Positions 17,859-26,867 of a stretch of DNA of 64,000 nt are shown here, piece after piece. Under the pieces are notes generated by a model. The model had not been told where the DNA came from. It saw only the letters and a list, made by a program, of their open reading frames with translations, and made no database searches. The position numbers were made by a program, and so were the translations under genes. Source of the DNA: Mesorhizobium ciceri WSM4083 (GTDB lineage Bacteria > Pseudomonadota > Alphaproteobacteria > Rhizobiales > Rhizobiaceae); the NCBI RefSeq assembly GCF_000519305.1, contig NZ_JAFG01000003.1, forward strand, positions 186,181 through 250,180, read 5' to 3'. Within the stretch, counting starts at the first letter, position 1. Every line of letters begins with the position of its first letter.

Positions 17859-18105
17859 CGCCGGCGGGCGCGGCTCTTTTTACCGGTCTGAGACTGACTG
17901 AGTGATCAATTCTTTCCGCCAGGCGCACGTTTCTATCGGCACGTGAAGAAGACGGCGGGCATGCACCGCGCGCTGTCACGCAAGCATCATGTTCGCGCCG
18001 TAGACCGCGTTTCGGGGAGGCGCGCGCGGCATTATCGATGTCGCACCTCTTTCAGTTTTTCGTCCCGCGGCCGCTCCGGCACATTTGTCACAAAGAGGAT
18101 TGTCC

Positions 18106-19581
18106 ATGAAACACCTGTACCGAACCGCGTCGCTCGGCGTCGCGCTGGCCTTGTTCACCGCCTTGACGCCGGCGCTCGCCGAGAGCACCGCGACCGTCGG
18201 CGGCCTCGTCAACAAGGGGCTGGTCGGCGTCGGCCGCATCCCGGCCGCCCAGCGCGACAAGTTCGGCGAGACGTTCGGCTCGGGCTCCGGCATGTCCATC
18301 GATACAGCAGGCTGGACGCATGATGCGGCCGGCTACAAGGGTTCGCTCTGGCTGCTGCCGGACCGCGGCTACAATGTCGTCGGCACCACCGACTACCGGC
18401 CGCGCCTCAACACGATCGGCATCGAGTTTGCCCCAGTCGCACCAGGTGCCGCGCCCGCTAGCGGCCAGGAGCAGGCGGGCGTCAAGGCGACGCTCGCCGA
18501 CACCATGCTTCTCACCGACGACAAGGGCGCTGATGCCACTGGCCTCGATCCGCTCAACGGCGAGCGCGCGGCGAGCGGCGACATGCCGATCCTGCCCGAA
18601 GCCAACGGCAAGCTGGCGCTCGACAACGAGGCCATCGTGCGCCTGCCCGACGGTTCGATGTTCATCTCCGACGAATACGGCCCGAACATCTATAGGTTTT
18701 CCGCCGACGGACATCTGTTGTCGGCGACCCAGCCACCGGCGGCGCTGGTACCGATGCGCCACGGTGCGCCGAACTTCGCCTCGGACAATCCGGGCCCAGG
18801 TGCTGCCGAACCCGATCCGAAGGATCCCGACACCGGCCGCCAGAACAATCAGGGCCTCGAAGGCATGGCGATGACGCCGGACGGCAAGTTCCTGATTGCG
18901 GTGCTGCAGTCGGCGCCCCGCCAGGATGGCGGCGATTCGCCCGCGACGCGCCAGAACACCCGCGCGCTGGTCTATGACGCCTCCGACCCCGCTCATCTCA
19001 AGCTTGCGCATGAGTATGTCGTGCCGCTGCCGATGTTCAAGGATGCCAAGGGCAAGACCAAGATCGCCGCGCAGAGCGAGATCGTGGCGCTCTCCGACAA
19101 GACCTTCCTGATGCTGGCGCGCGACAGCGGCAACGGCCAGGGGCTGAAGGGCGACACCTCGCTGGTGCGCCAGATATTCGTCGTCGACGTCTCGGCCGCG
19201 ACCGACATCGCCGGCGGCGCCTTCGATGCCGCCGACAAGCCGCTGGCACCCAAGGGCGTGCTCGACCCGTCTGTGACGCCGGCCAAGCTGACGCCGTTCA
19301 TCGACATCAACGACAAGGGCGAACTCGGCCGCTTCGGCCTGCACAATGGCGCGCCGAACGACAAGAACAACTTGTCGGAGAAGTGGGAGGCGATGTCGGT
19401 GGTCAGCGTTCTCGATCCGAAGCTGCCCGACGACTACTTCCTGTTCGTCGCCAACGACAACGACTTCCTCGCCCAGGACGGTTTTCAGGTCGGCGCACCC
19501 TACAAGGCGGAAGACGGCGCCAATGTCGACACCATGTTCCTGGTCTATCAGGTCACGCTGCCGGGTCTGGCCAAGAAGTGA
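18106..19581 (+). CDS. esterase-like activity of phytase family protein, secreted
   Basis: A 491-aa protein with a clear signal peptide (MKHLYRTASLGVALALFTAL, cleavage likely near ALA-ES). The mature part fits the phytase-esterase-like family (PF13449): SLWLLPDRGYN, FISDEYGPNIYRF and GLEGMAMTPDGKFL are typical beta-propeller segments of these predicted periplasmic phosphoesterases. The ATG at 18106 has AGAGGA 6 nt upstream. It stands alone, divergent from the methylamine operon and convergent with the L,D-transpeptidase gene. The enzymatic substrate is not established for most members. Confidence 0.85.
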   Translation: MKHLYRTASLGVALALFTALTPALAESTATVGGLVNKGLVGVGRIPAAQRDKFGETFGSGSGMSIDTAGWTHDAAGYKGSLWLLPDRGYNVVGTTDYRPRLNTIGIEFAPVAPGAAPASGQEQAGVKATLADTMLLTDDKGADATGLDPLNGERAASGDMPILPEANGKLALDNEAIVRLPDGSMFISDEYGPNIYRFSADGHLLSATQPPAALVPMRHGAPNFASDNPGPGAAEPDPKDPDTGRQNNQGLEGMAMTPDGKFLIAVLQSAPRQDGGDSPATRQNTRALVYDASDPAHLKLAHEYVVPLPMFKDAKGKTKIAAQSEIVALSDKTFLMLARDSGNGQGLKGDTSLVRQIFVVDVSAATDIAGGAFDAADKPLAPKGVLDPSVTPAKLTPFIDINDKGELGRFGLHNGAPNDKNNLSEKWEAMSVVSVLDPKLPDDYFLFVANDNDFLAQDGFQVGAPYKAEDGANVDTMFLVYQVTLPGLAKK

Positions 19582-19658
19582 CCACCACTGCCCGGGCGGG
19601 CGAGCTTGGCGCGTCCGCCCGAAGCACTATTGCTGGTGTTGCTCCAGGCAGAGAAGGC

Positions 19659-20444
19659 TTACTTCAAGAACTCCGCGTCCCTCGGCACGCCCGCATCGAT
19701 CGGCTCGGCGGTTCTGCTCGACACGGCCATGATCTTGCCTGCAGCCGACAGGTTGGGGCGCACGAAGACCTGGGCGGGGCCGTTGACGCGGCTGTAGAGG
19801 TCGATGATGTCCTGGTTCATGAAGCGCACACAGCCCGACGATGCGTTCTTGCCGATGGAATCCCATTCCGGCGTGCCGTGCAGTCGGTACATCGTGTCCT
19901 TGCCATCGCGGAACAGATACAGCGCGCGGGCGCCCAGCGGGCTCTGCGGGCCGGGCGGCATTCCGTCCTTGTATTTCGCCAGTTCCGGCCGGCGCTGGAT
20001 CATTTCCGGTGGCGGCGTCCAGACCGGCCACTTCTTCCTCGCCTGGACAACGGCGCTGCCGGTCCATCCGAAACCGGCTTTGCCAAGGCTGACGCCATAG
20101 CGGATAGCTGTGCCGCCGTCGCGCACCAGATAGAGGAAGTGCTCAGACGTATCGACGACAATCGTGCCGGGTTTCTCTCCGGTCGGGTCAGCCACGATCT
20201 GGCGCACGAACTTCGGATCGACCTTGGCGACCGGGATTGCCGGCAGTTGATAGCCCTCGTCGACACGCGCCGCATACATGCTCGCGGCATCGCCGAAAGC
20301 CGGATCGCTCGGCGGTGCTGCAACCGGCGGCGGCGGCGCCACGTCTGTTGTGGTGCACGCCGAAAGAGCCAGGGCACCCAAGGCGGATGCACCGAGGAAC
20401 GCGCGCCTGTTCATGCGCTCAAAAAATAGCGGAATATCGGACAT
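19659..20444 (-). CDS. L,D-transpeptidase (YkuD family) lipoprotein
   Basis: A 261-aa cell-wall enzyme. The N-terminus NRRAFLGASALGALALSAC combines a twin-arginine-like pattern with a lipobox ending in Cys, so the protein is probably an anchored periplasmic lipoprotein. The catalytic YkuD region shows YRLHGTPEWDSIG and SSGCVRF, with the nucleophile Cys and the conserved His and Arg. Such enzymes form 3-3 cross-links or attach proteins to peptidoglycan and are abundant in rhizobia. The ATG at 20444 is chosen; a second possible ATG at 20414 would still keep the whole signal. Confidence 0.9.
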   Translation of the reverse strand: MSDIPLFFERMNRRAFLGASALGALALSACTTTDVAPPPPVAAPPSDPAFGDAASMYAARVDEGYQLPAIPVAKVDPKFVRQIVADPTGEKPGTIVVDTSEHFLYLVRDGGTAIRYGVSLGKAGFGWTGSAVVQARKKWPVWTPPPEMIQRRPELAKYKDGMPPGPQSPLGARALYLFRDGKDTMYRLHGTPEWDSIGKNASSGCVRFMNQDIIDLYSRVNGPAQVFVRPNLSAAGKIMAVSSRTAEPIDAGVPRDAEFLK

Positions 20445-20615
20445 GACCCCCCCCGGCTTATCCAAGAACTGTAGGAATGCGGCCCCACGCATCGAAGATC
20501 AATATCCCATTCCGGAAGCTTTGAGAACATGATTAGATCACGGCATGACCTGTCCCGTTGAATCGGCAATCATCGCGCACGCGACTTGAAACGAACCTTC
20601 GCCGAGCTGCCCGCC

Positions 20616-22088
20616 ATGGACGAAAAAAATCCCCCGCGCCGGCGCACCGGCGACCTGACCAGCGGCCCGATCCCGCGCACGCTTCTGCTGTTTGCCCTGC
20701 CGGTGCTCGGCTCCAACGTGCTGCAGTCGCTCAACGGTTCGATCAACGCCGTCTGGGTCGGCCGTTTCCTCGGCGAATCCGCACTGACCGCCACCTCCAA
20801 CGCCAACCTCGTCCTGTTCCTGATCCTCGGCACTGTGTTCGGCATCGGCATGGCGGCCACCATCCTGGTGGCCCAGTCGGTCGGCGCCCGCGACCTGCCC
20901 GAGGCGCGCCGCATCGTCGGCACCAGCGCGACGTTCTTCTTCCTCGTCTCGGTTATCTTCGCGGTCTGCGGCTGGATCTGGGTCGACGCCATTCTCAACA
21001 CGCTCGGCACACCGGCCGATGCCTTGCCGCTGGCGCGCTCCTATCTGCGCATCATCTTCGTCGCCGTGCCGATGATGAACCTTCTGTCCTTCGTCATGAC
21101 CGTGCTGCGCGGTGCCGGCGATTCACGCACGCCCTTCTTCTTCATGGCGCTGGCCGTCGTCCTCGACATCGTGCTCAACCCATTGCTCATCCGCGGCATC
21201 GGACCGTTTCCCGAACTCGGCATCGCGGGCTCCGCAACGTCCACGCTGATCGGCCAGACGGTAAGCGTGATCGCCATCCTGATCGTGCTCTACGTGCGCA
21301 AGCATCCGCTGCGTCTGGCCGGCGCCAACCTCGCTCTGCTCCGGCCCGACCCCGCCTTGCTGCGCATCGTCGTCTTCAAGGGCGTGCCGATGGGCCTGCA
21401 GATGATCGTCATTTCGGCGGCGGCACTGACGGTGATGGGCATCGTCAATTCCTACGGCTCACAGGTCGCCGCCGCCTACGGCATCGCCGCCCAGCTGTGG
21501 ACCTACATCCAGATGCCGGCGCTCGCCATCGGCGCCGCGGTGTCCTCGATGGCGGCACAAAATGTCGGCGCCGGGCGCTGGGACCGGATCGGCCGCATCG
21601 CCGCCTCCGGCGTGGGCTTCAACCTGGTCCTGACCGGCGCGCTGGTTGCCGTGCTGTCGGTTTTCGACCGTTCGGTGCTGAGCCTGTTCCTGAGCAGCGA
21701 CAGCGCGGCGATCGACATCGCCGTCCACATCAACAATGTCGCCTCGTGGTCGTTCATCCTGTTCGGCATAACCATCGTGCTGTTTGCCACCGTACGAGCC
21801 ACGGGTGCCGTGATGCCGCCGCTGATCATCCTGGTCATCTCGGTGCTGGTCGTGCGCACCGGCTTTGCCTATTTCATGCGCGGCGTGATCGGCGAGGAAG
21901 CGCTGTGGTGGAGTTTCCCGGCGGGTTCGATCAGCTCGCTTGTACTCGCCGCTGCCTACTACCGTTTCGGCCGCTGGCGCACCACGCACATGATCGAGAA
22001 CAGGCCGGCGGCCGGCGAGCCGCCGGACACCGGTCTTGGCGTGCCGCGCGGACGCGCGCATCTTTCGCCTGAAACCCCGAACGGCTGA
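20616..22088 (+). CDS. MATE family efflux transporter
   Basis: A 490-aa multidrug and toxin extrusion antiporter with about twelve membrane segments in two similar halves (PRTLLLFALPVLGSNVLQSL at the start of the first; LRIVVFKGVPMGLQMIVISA at the start of the second). Conserved stretches such as VWVGRFLGESAL, VLRGAGDSRTP and QNVGAGRWDRIGRI support the family. The ATG at 20616 is used; a TTG at 20586 in the same frame is also possible, and neither has a strong ribosome site. It probably exports cationic compounds using H+ or Na+. Confidence 0.92.
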   Translation: MDEKNPPRRRTGDLTSGPIPRTLLLFALPVLGSNVLQSLNGSINAVWVGRFLGESALTATSNANLVLFLILGTVFGIGMAATILVAQSVGARDLPEARRIVGTSATFFFLVSVIFAVCGWIWVDAILNTLGTPADALPLARSYLRIIFVAVPMMNLLSFVMTVLRGAGDSRTPFFFMALAVVLDIVLNPLLIRGIGPFPELGIAGSATSTLIGQTVSVIAILIVLYVRKHPLRLAGANLALLRPDPALLRIVVFKGVPMGLQMIVISAAALTVMGIVNSYGSQVAAAYGIAAQLWTYIQMPALAIGAAVSSMAAQNVGAGRWDRIGRIAASGVGFNLVLTGALVAVLSVFDRSVLSLFLSSDSAAIDIAVHINNVASWSFILFGITIVLFATVRATGAVMPPLIILVISVLVVRTGFAYFMRGVIGEEALWWSFPAGSISSLVLAAAYYRFGRWRTTHMIENRPAAGEPPDTGLGVPRGRAHLSPETPNG

Positions 22089-22121
22089 AGCCAGCCCGGT
22101 TCCGCTGGACCGCTCCAGGGC

Positions 22122-23333
22122 TCAACGCCCGTGTTGTTTCAGCCCAAAAGCCAGTGCCACCAACGCAAACGCCACGATCATGCCGGCGAACGCCAGGCTG
22201 GCAGTGATCGGACTGGCATAGGTCGAAACGATACCGATGCCGATGACGGGCAAGGCGTTGCCGACAAAGCAGCAGATGAAGAAGCTGGACACCACTTCGG
22301 CGCGGCGTTGCGGCGGCGCGATCTCGTTCACCACTTGCAGCCCGCCACGGTAACCAAGCGCCGCCGCAACGCCGCAACAGGCCGTCGCAGCAACCATCAG
22401 TGCGATCGAGGCCAGTATCTGCGCCGCCACCACCAACAAGACGCTTGGGATCATCAATGCCAGCGCGGCCAGCATCGCCTTGTTGCTCTTCATGTGCATC
22501 AGAACGACGATGCTGATCGCGGTGACGATCGCCAGTTCGAAGAACAGCGCGCCGGCGACGGCGTGGTTGGTCACATGCAGTTGCTGCGCCAGGATGCTCG
22601 GCGCCAAGGCGGCGTAGAACCCGACCAGCGCCATCGCGCCGAAGCCGGTCACCGCCGGCGCGACGAAGCGCGCACGGATTTCCTCCGGGACGGAAAGTCG
22701 CGGCCGTAAGGAGATCCGCCCGAGGCCGCCCGGCTTCGCCACCGTTTCACGAGTGCGCCAGACCAGGATCGTTACCACCACAAGTGCTGCCAGATAGACG
22801 ATGAAGATCAGCCGCAACGGCCATGGTTCATATTCCGCCAGAAGTCCCGAAATCAGTGCGCCGAAGCCGAGGCCGAGGAAATTGGTGCTGGTGGCAATCA
22901 CACTGGCGCGCGACTTGTCCGCGCCGGGAAGAAGTTCTGCAATCCACGCGGTTCCGGTCCCCGCGCCGACGCCGATGCCAAGTCCGCTCAGGATGCGGGC
23001 GACGTCGAGCGAGGCGACGTTTCCGGCAAACAGGAAGACAAGCGCACTGACGATGGCGACAAGCATCGCTGCCAGGCTCGCGGGCCGGCGCCCGACGACA
23101 TCGGACACCCCGCCGAACATCAGCAATGCCGCCAGATTGCCGACGACATACACGGCGTAGATCAGCGTCAGGGTGATTTGTGAAAAGCCGAATTGCTGCT
23201 TGTACACGATATAGAGCGGCGTCAGCACCGTGCTGCCGGCAAACAGCACCGCAATCATCGCGGCGACGGTGGGGATTGCCAGAGCATCGCCGCGGGCCTC
23301 GTTGTGCGTATGCGCCAAACCGCGAATGGTCAT
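22122..23333 (-). CDS. MFS transporter
   Basis: A 403-aa major facilitator with twelve predicted membrane segments. The loop 2-3 motif GGVSDVVGRRPA is the MFS signature, and a second half begins after a central loop with VPEEIRARFV. The ATG at 23333 follows ACGAGG with a ~6-nt spacer; the frame continues upstream but without hydrophobic sequence. It is convergent with the MATE gene (33-bp gap). The substrate is unknown; the architecture is that of drug/metabolite exporters. Confidence 0.88.
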   Translation of the reverse strand: MTIRGLAHTHNEARGDALAIPTVAAMIAVLFAGSTVLTPLYIVYKQQFGFSQITLTLIYAVYVVGNLAALLMFGGVSDVVGRRPASLAAMLVAIVSALVFLFAGNVASLDVARILSGLGIGVGAGTGTAWIAELLPGADKSRASVIATSTNFLGLGFGALISGLLAEYEPWPLRLIFIVYLAALVVVTILVWRTRETVAKPGGLGRISLRPRLSVPEEIRARFVAPAVTGFGAMALVGFYAALAPSILAQQLHVTNHAVAGALFFELAIVTAISIVVLMHMKSNKAMLAALALMIPSVLLVVAAQILASIALMVAATACCGVAAALGYRGGLQVVNEIAPPQRRAEVVSSFFICCFVGNALPVIGIGIVSTYASPITASLAFAGMIVAFALVALAFGLKQHGR

Positions 23334-23523
23334 GGCCAACCTCGTCACCGGTTTCAGGGATAGCGACCTTAACGCGCTTTCATCTCCGACGTTCCGGCCG
23401 GCCGGCAGGCTCCTGACAGCATGGAGGGCATTGACCAGGCGCCACGTTCGTTGTGAGCGCTCAACCCAGGCGATGGCATATTGGGACTTCCTCCCGTAAC
23501 CTATGCTGAGGCCAGGAGGATTT

Positions 23524-24099
23524 ATGGGCAAAGGCAGGGTCGAGGCATTCACCGATGGCGTCGTGGCTATCATCATCACCATCATGGTGCTTGAGTTGAA
23601 AGTGCCGCATGGCGAGGATTTCTCCGCCTTGGTGCCGTTGTGGCCGATCTTCTTCTGCTACGTGCTGTCCTTCATCAATGTCGGCATCTACTGGAACAAT
23701 TTGCACAACATGTTCCACACCGTGCAGCGGGTCGACGGCCGCGTGCTGTGGGCAAACCTCAATCTGCTGTTCTGGCTGTCGCTGATGCCGGTGACGACGG
23801 CCTTTATGGGCGAAAACCACTTTGCGCCGGTGCCGGTTGCGGTCTATGGCACCGACCTCGCGCTATGCGCCATCGCCTACACCATACTCGCCGCCGCGCT
23901 GCATCGCCTGCACGGCAATGATACCGCCTTTGCCAAGGCGCTGGGAACTGACCGAAAGGGGAAGCTCTCGCTGGCTGTCTACATCGTGGCCGTCGTGCTG
24001 ACCTTCGTCAGCCAGTGGATCGGCGTCGCGCTCTATGTGCTGGTCGCGATGATATGGCTCGTACCGGATACGCGCTTTGCGCGAGTGATCGAAAAGTAG
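23524..24099 (+). CDS. TMEM175/DUF1211 family potassium-channel-like protein
   Basis: A 191-aa integral membrane protein. The first helix carries the family signature RVEAFTDGVVAIIITIMVLE (R...F(S/T)DGV.AI..T), which lines the pore in bacterial TMEM175 K+ channels. About five to six membrane segments follow (e.g. FFCYVLSFINVGIYW, LWANLNLLFWLSLMP). Start ATG 23524 has AGGAGGA directly upstream. It is alone, divergent from the MFS gene. Confidence 0.85.
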   Translation: MGKGRVEAFTDGVVAIIITIMVLELKVPHGEDFSALVPLWPIFFCYVLSFINVGIYWNNLHNMFHTVQRVDGRVLWANLNLLFWLSLMPVTTAFMGENHFAPVPVAVYGTDLALCAIAYTILAAALHRLHGNDTAFAKALGTDRKGKLSLAVYIVAVVLTFVSQWIGVALYVLVAMIWLVPDTRFARVIEK

Positions 24100-24117
24100 C
24101 TGCTTCCCGGAGCAGCT

Positions 24118-24399
24118 CTACTTGCGCATCGCTTTCAGTTTTTCCGCCACCGATGCGGCAAGGTCGGCATAGCGCTCCTCCAGCCGTTCCGCCGCCTTGA
24201 TGATCGAGAAATCATGGCCGAATTTTTCCAGCGCCATGCGCAGTTTCTCGACGAACTCGGCCTGTTTCTCCAGGGCGGAAAAGAGCGTCTTCACCTGCGT
24301 TTCGCTGATGTCGGGGTTGGCCAGCATCTGCGGCACCTCGCGGCCCATCTGGTCGCCAATGGCGGTCTGTTCCTTCAGAATTGCAACCCAGTCCGTCAA
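24118..24399 (-). CDS. conserved hypothetical small helical protein
   Basis: A 93-aa protein of unknown function. It is charged and almost entirely helix-forming, with heptad-like stretches (VKTLFSALEKQAEFVEKL and ERYADLAASVAEKLKAM) that suggest a coiled coil or small helical bundle, and a basic C-terminus. No signal peptide or metal motif is seen. The TTG at 24399 has GGAG 9 nt upstream, and the ORF has the codon pattern of its neighbours. It could be a phasin-like or structural protein, but I do not recognise it. Two quasi-palindromic repeats lie immediately upstream. Confidence 0.6.
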   Translation of the reverse strand: MTDWVAILKEQTAIGDQMGREVPQMLANPDISETQVKTLFSALEKQAEFVEKLRMALEKFGHDFSIIKAAERLEERYADLAASVAEKLKAMRK

Positions 24400-24413
24400 T
24401 CAGGAAATCTCCG

Positions 24414-24454
24414 TTTGTCCCCAGGGCCAAAGTTTGTTTTGTCCCCAGGGCAAA
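24414..24454. repeat. paired quasi-palindromic repeats upstream of the small helical gene
   Basis: Two near-identical copies of TTTGTCCCCAGGGCAAA (24414-24431 and 24438-24454, one with an extra C) lie ~24 bp apart. Each is itself an imperfect palindrome of the form TTTGnCCCnGGGnCAAA. They lie 15-55 bp upstream of the TTG of the small helical protein, and ~130 bp upstream of the divergent SDR gene. Confidence 0.65.
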
Positions 24455-24587
24455 ATCTCTTTCGCGGAGGCAGAGGGCAACATGCGCAGCCTCGACCGAA
24501 CTGGTCAACCCGACAAGGCGAGCAGAGGCTTGCACCGGCCGGTTCCGACGCTAAGTTCGGCGCCATCGAACAAGGAACCCATCGCCC

Positions 24588-25454
24588 ATGATCACCGACG
24601 CTGAGATCCAGACCGCCCTGCCCGCGCTTGCCCCAGGCAATGCCGCCGTGATCACCGGCGCCGCCAGCGGCATCGGTCTGGCGGCCGCCAGGCGGCTTGC
24701 ACTGATGGGCATGAAGATCGTGCTGGCCGACGTTGGCGGCGCGCGACTGGACGACGCCTCGCGCGCCGTTTCTGCGATTGCCGGCGACGATGCCGTGCTT
24801 GCCGTCGCCGCCGACGTTTCGAAGGCGGATGAGGTGAACCGCCTCGCCGAGAGGGCGTTCGGCGCCTTCGGCGGCGTGTCGCTTCTGATGAACAATGCCG
24901 GCGTCGGCGACAACCCCGGAAAACCATGGGAAAACCGCGATGCCTGGAAACGGCTGCTGGACATCAATTTCTGGGGCGTCGTGCATGGCGTGGAGGCCTT
25001 CGCGCCGCGCATGCTGGCCTCGGCCAGGCCGGGTCTGATCGTCAACACCGGCTCCAAGCAAGGCATCACCACGCCTCCCGGCAATCTTGCCTACAATGTC
25101 TCCAAGGCAGGGGTGAAAACCTTCACCGAGGGTCTGGCGCATGCGTTGCGCAACGAACCCGGCGCCCATGTCGCGGCCCATCTGCTGATCCCCGGCTTCA
25201 CCTTTACCGGCCTGACCGAGGGCGCGACGGAAAAACCTGCCGGCGCCTGGACCGGCGAACAGGTCGTTGATTTCATGCTGGAATCCCTGACCAGAGGCGA
25301 TTTCTACATCCTGTGCCCGGACAATGAGGCGGCGCGGCCGCTGGATGAAAAGCGCATGGCCTGGGCAATCGGCGACATCATCGAAAACCGCCCCGCTTTG
25401 TCGCGCTGGCATCCGGACTACAAAGCGCCTTTCGCGACCTTTATGAAAGGCTGA
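24588..25454 (+). CDS. short-chain dehydrogenase/reductase
   Basis: A 288-aa NAD(P)-dependent oxidoreductase of the SDR family. The cofactor motif TGAASGIG (~residue 24), the NNAGVG motif (~105) and the catalytic YNVSK (~170) with an upstream Ser (NTGSKQG) are all present. The start ATG at 24588 agrees with the domain boundary. The substrate cannot be told from sequence. The gene is monocistronic, divergent from the small helical protein and convergent with the iron-permease-like gene (3 bp gap). Confidence 0.9.
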   Translation: MITDAEIQTALPALAPGNAAVITGAASGIGLAAARRLALMGMKIVLADVGGARLDDASRAVSAIAGDDAVLAVAADVSKADEVNRLAERAFGAFGGVSLLMNNAGVGDNPGKPWENRDAWKRLLDINFWGVVHGVEAFAPRMLASARPGLIVNTGSKQGITTPPGNLAYNVSKAGVKTFTEGLAHALRNEPGAHVAAHLLIPGFTFTGLTEGATEKPAGAWTGEQVVDFMLESLTRGDFYILCPDNEAARPLDEKRMAWAIGDIIENRPALSRWHPDYKAPFATFMKG

Positions 25455-25457
25455 TCT

Positions 25458-25883
25458 TCAAGCCGCTTGCTTTTTCGACCCGCGCTTCCTCGCCACAACC
25501 TTCTTCGCCGCCATGTCGGCGATCTGTTCGTCATGCCGCTTTGCCGCACGCTCGCATTTGTCACGAATCTCCTCGACTTCGGATTCCGTCAGGTGCTCGA
25601 TGCCGATGAAGTGGTTGTGACCCTCGCTGACCCGGATCAGTTCGTCGAGCTTGGCCTGAATCGCCGCACCGTCGCGATTCTGGGTGTTCTGGATGAGGAA
25701 CACCATCAGGAAGGTGATGATGGTCGTGCCCGTGTTGATGACGAGCTGCCAGGTGTCCGAAAAGCCGAAGAACGGACCGCTTACCGCCCAGACGACGACA
25801 ATCAGGCAGCAGACGGCAAATGTCAGCGGCAGGCCGGTGACATGAGCGACCCAGTTGGCGATCTTGGTGAAAAGCTTTTCCAT
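25458..25883 (-). CDS. low-affinity iron permease family protein
   Basis: A 141-aa membrane protein of the PF04120 group (bacterial relatives of the Fet4 permease). It has two hydrophobic segments (LTFAVCCLIVVVWAVSG and TIITFLMVFLIQNTQNRD) followed by a charged cytoplasmic tail. The QNTQNRD stretch after the second helix and the DELI segment are family hallmarks. The ATG at 25883 is preceded by GAGGG at a longish spacing. The frame extends upstream to 26009, but without good initiation signals. The transport function of the small bacterial forms is not well established. Confidence 0.8.
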   Translation of the reverse strand: MEKLFTKIANWVAHVTGLPLTFAVCCLIVVVWAVSGPFFGFSDTWQLVINTGTTIITFLMVFLIQNTQNRDGAAIQAKLDELIRVSEGHNHFIGIEHLTESEVEEIRDKCERAAKRHDEQIADMAAKKVVARKRGSKKQAA

Positions 25884-25980
25884 CTTGTCGAAATCCCTCA
25901 ACGCTGCGGCGCGATGAGAAACAACCGACGACCGTTTCAGGTTCCCGGCGCAGACAAATACCTCGCGCGCAATTGAATAC

Positions 25981-26020
25981 ACCCATAAAGTGCATAGGGC
26001 GAAAAACACACTTTATGGGT
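25981..26020. promoter_or_regulatory. 12-bp perfect inverted repeat upstream of iron-permease-like gene
   Basis: ACCCATAAAGTG (25981-25992) and CACTTTATGGGT (26009-26020) are exact reverse complements separated by 16 nt, inside a gap (25884-26150) that has no gene. The position, ~100-137 bp upstream of the iron-permease-like start, suits a two-half-site operator. A terminator for the upstream acetyltransferase gene is an alternative, but no U-run follows. Confidence 0.6.
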
Positions 26021-26150
26021 TGAATGTCACAGTAACCGTGCAGGCAAGAGTGCCTGTTCCTTCCGCTTCACAGCGGTTTGCCTCCAGCCCCTTCCGCCGC
26101 GCCACCCCCGCATGGCGGAAGGGGTTTCAATCCGACATGTTTGCGCAAGC

Positions 26151-26792
26151 TCAGACGGCGTCGTTTTCCCAGCGATCGAGGAACGCTTCGATCGGCATTG
26201 CCTGCATGTCGGGAACCGCTCTGGCGAGCTTTTCGACCGGCCAGTCCCACCAGGCGAGAGCTTCGATCCGCGCCGCGATATCCGGAGCGAAGCGTGGCCG
26301 GAGAGCCTTCGCCGGCACGCCGGCGACGATCGCGTAAGGCGGCACATCACGCGTCACCACTGCGTTGGCGCCAACCACCGCGCCATTGCCGATGGTGACC
26401 CCGGGCATGATCACCGCGCCGTGGCCGATCCAGACATCATGGCCGATGGTCACGGCTTTCGCCTGCCGCCGCTCGCGGAAGGCGGCATCGACGCCCAGCC
26501 AGCGAAAATACTCGTTCGGCCGGTAGCTGAGCTTGTGCTGGGTCAGCCGCTCTATGGGGTGCTCCAGCGCATTGATGCGGCTGTTGGCTGCGATCGAGCA
26601 GAATTTCCCGATCGTCGTGTAGATGGCTTCCGAATGGCGTTCGAAATAGGAGAAGTCGCCGACCGTGACCTCGCGCAACACCACCCGCTCGCCGATCGAG
26701 GCATAGCGGCCGAGCTTGCACGCCTTTAATTCCGCGGTCGGATGGATGCGCGGCTCGGAGTCTTTCGGGACGAGATTTTCGGAACGGTCCAT
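26151..26792 (-). CDS. hexapeptide-repeat acetyltransferase (phosphonate-associated DapH/LpxA-like)
   Basis: A 213-aa left-handed beta-helix transferase. Hexapeptide repeats are clear ([20 protein letters not shown], then [13 protein letters not shown]), and the C-terminal ALAWWDWP motif is typical of the CatB-like set. The arrangement best resembles the transferase often found in phosphonate (phn) operons, but no phn genes are nearby. The ATG at 26792 follows GGAGGT at a 12-nt spacing; a TTG at 26828 in the same frame is an alternative. The acceptor is unknown. Confidence 0.82.
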   Translation of the reverse strand: MDRSENLVPKDSEPRIHPTAELKACKLGRYASIGERVVLREVTVGDFSYFERHSEAIYTTIGKFCSIAANSRINALEHPIERLTQHKLSYRPNEYFRWLGVDAAFRERRQAKAVTIGHDVWIGHGAVIMPGVTIGNGAVVGANAVVTRDVPPYAIVAGVPAKALRPRFAPDIAARIEALAWWDWPVEKLARAVPDMQAMPIEAFLDRWENDAV

Positions 26793-26867
26793 GCCGGCGG
26801 CTTTACCTCCAGGCGATTGGTCCCGCAAGCCGGGTTCCCGACGAGTAGTTGCTCCCGTTACAGAAGC

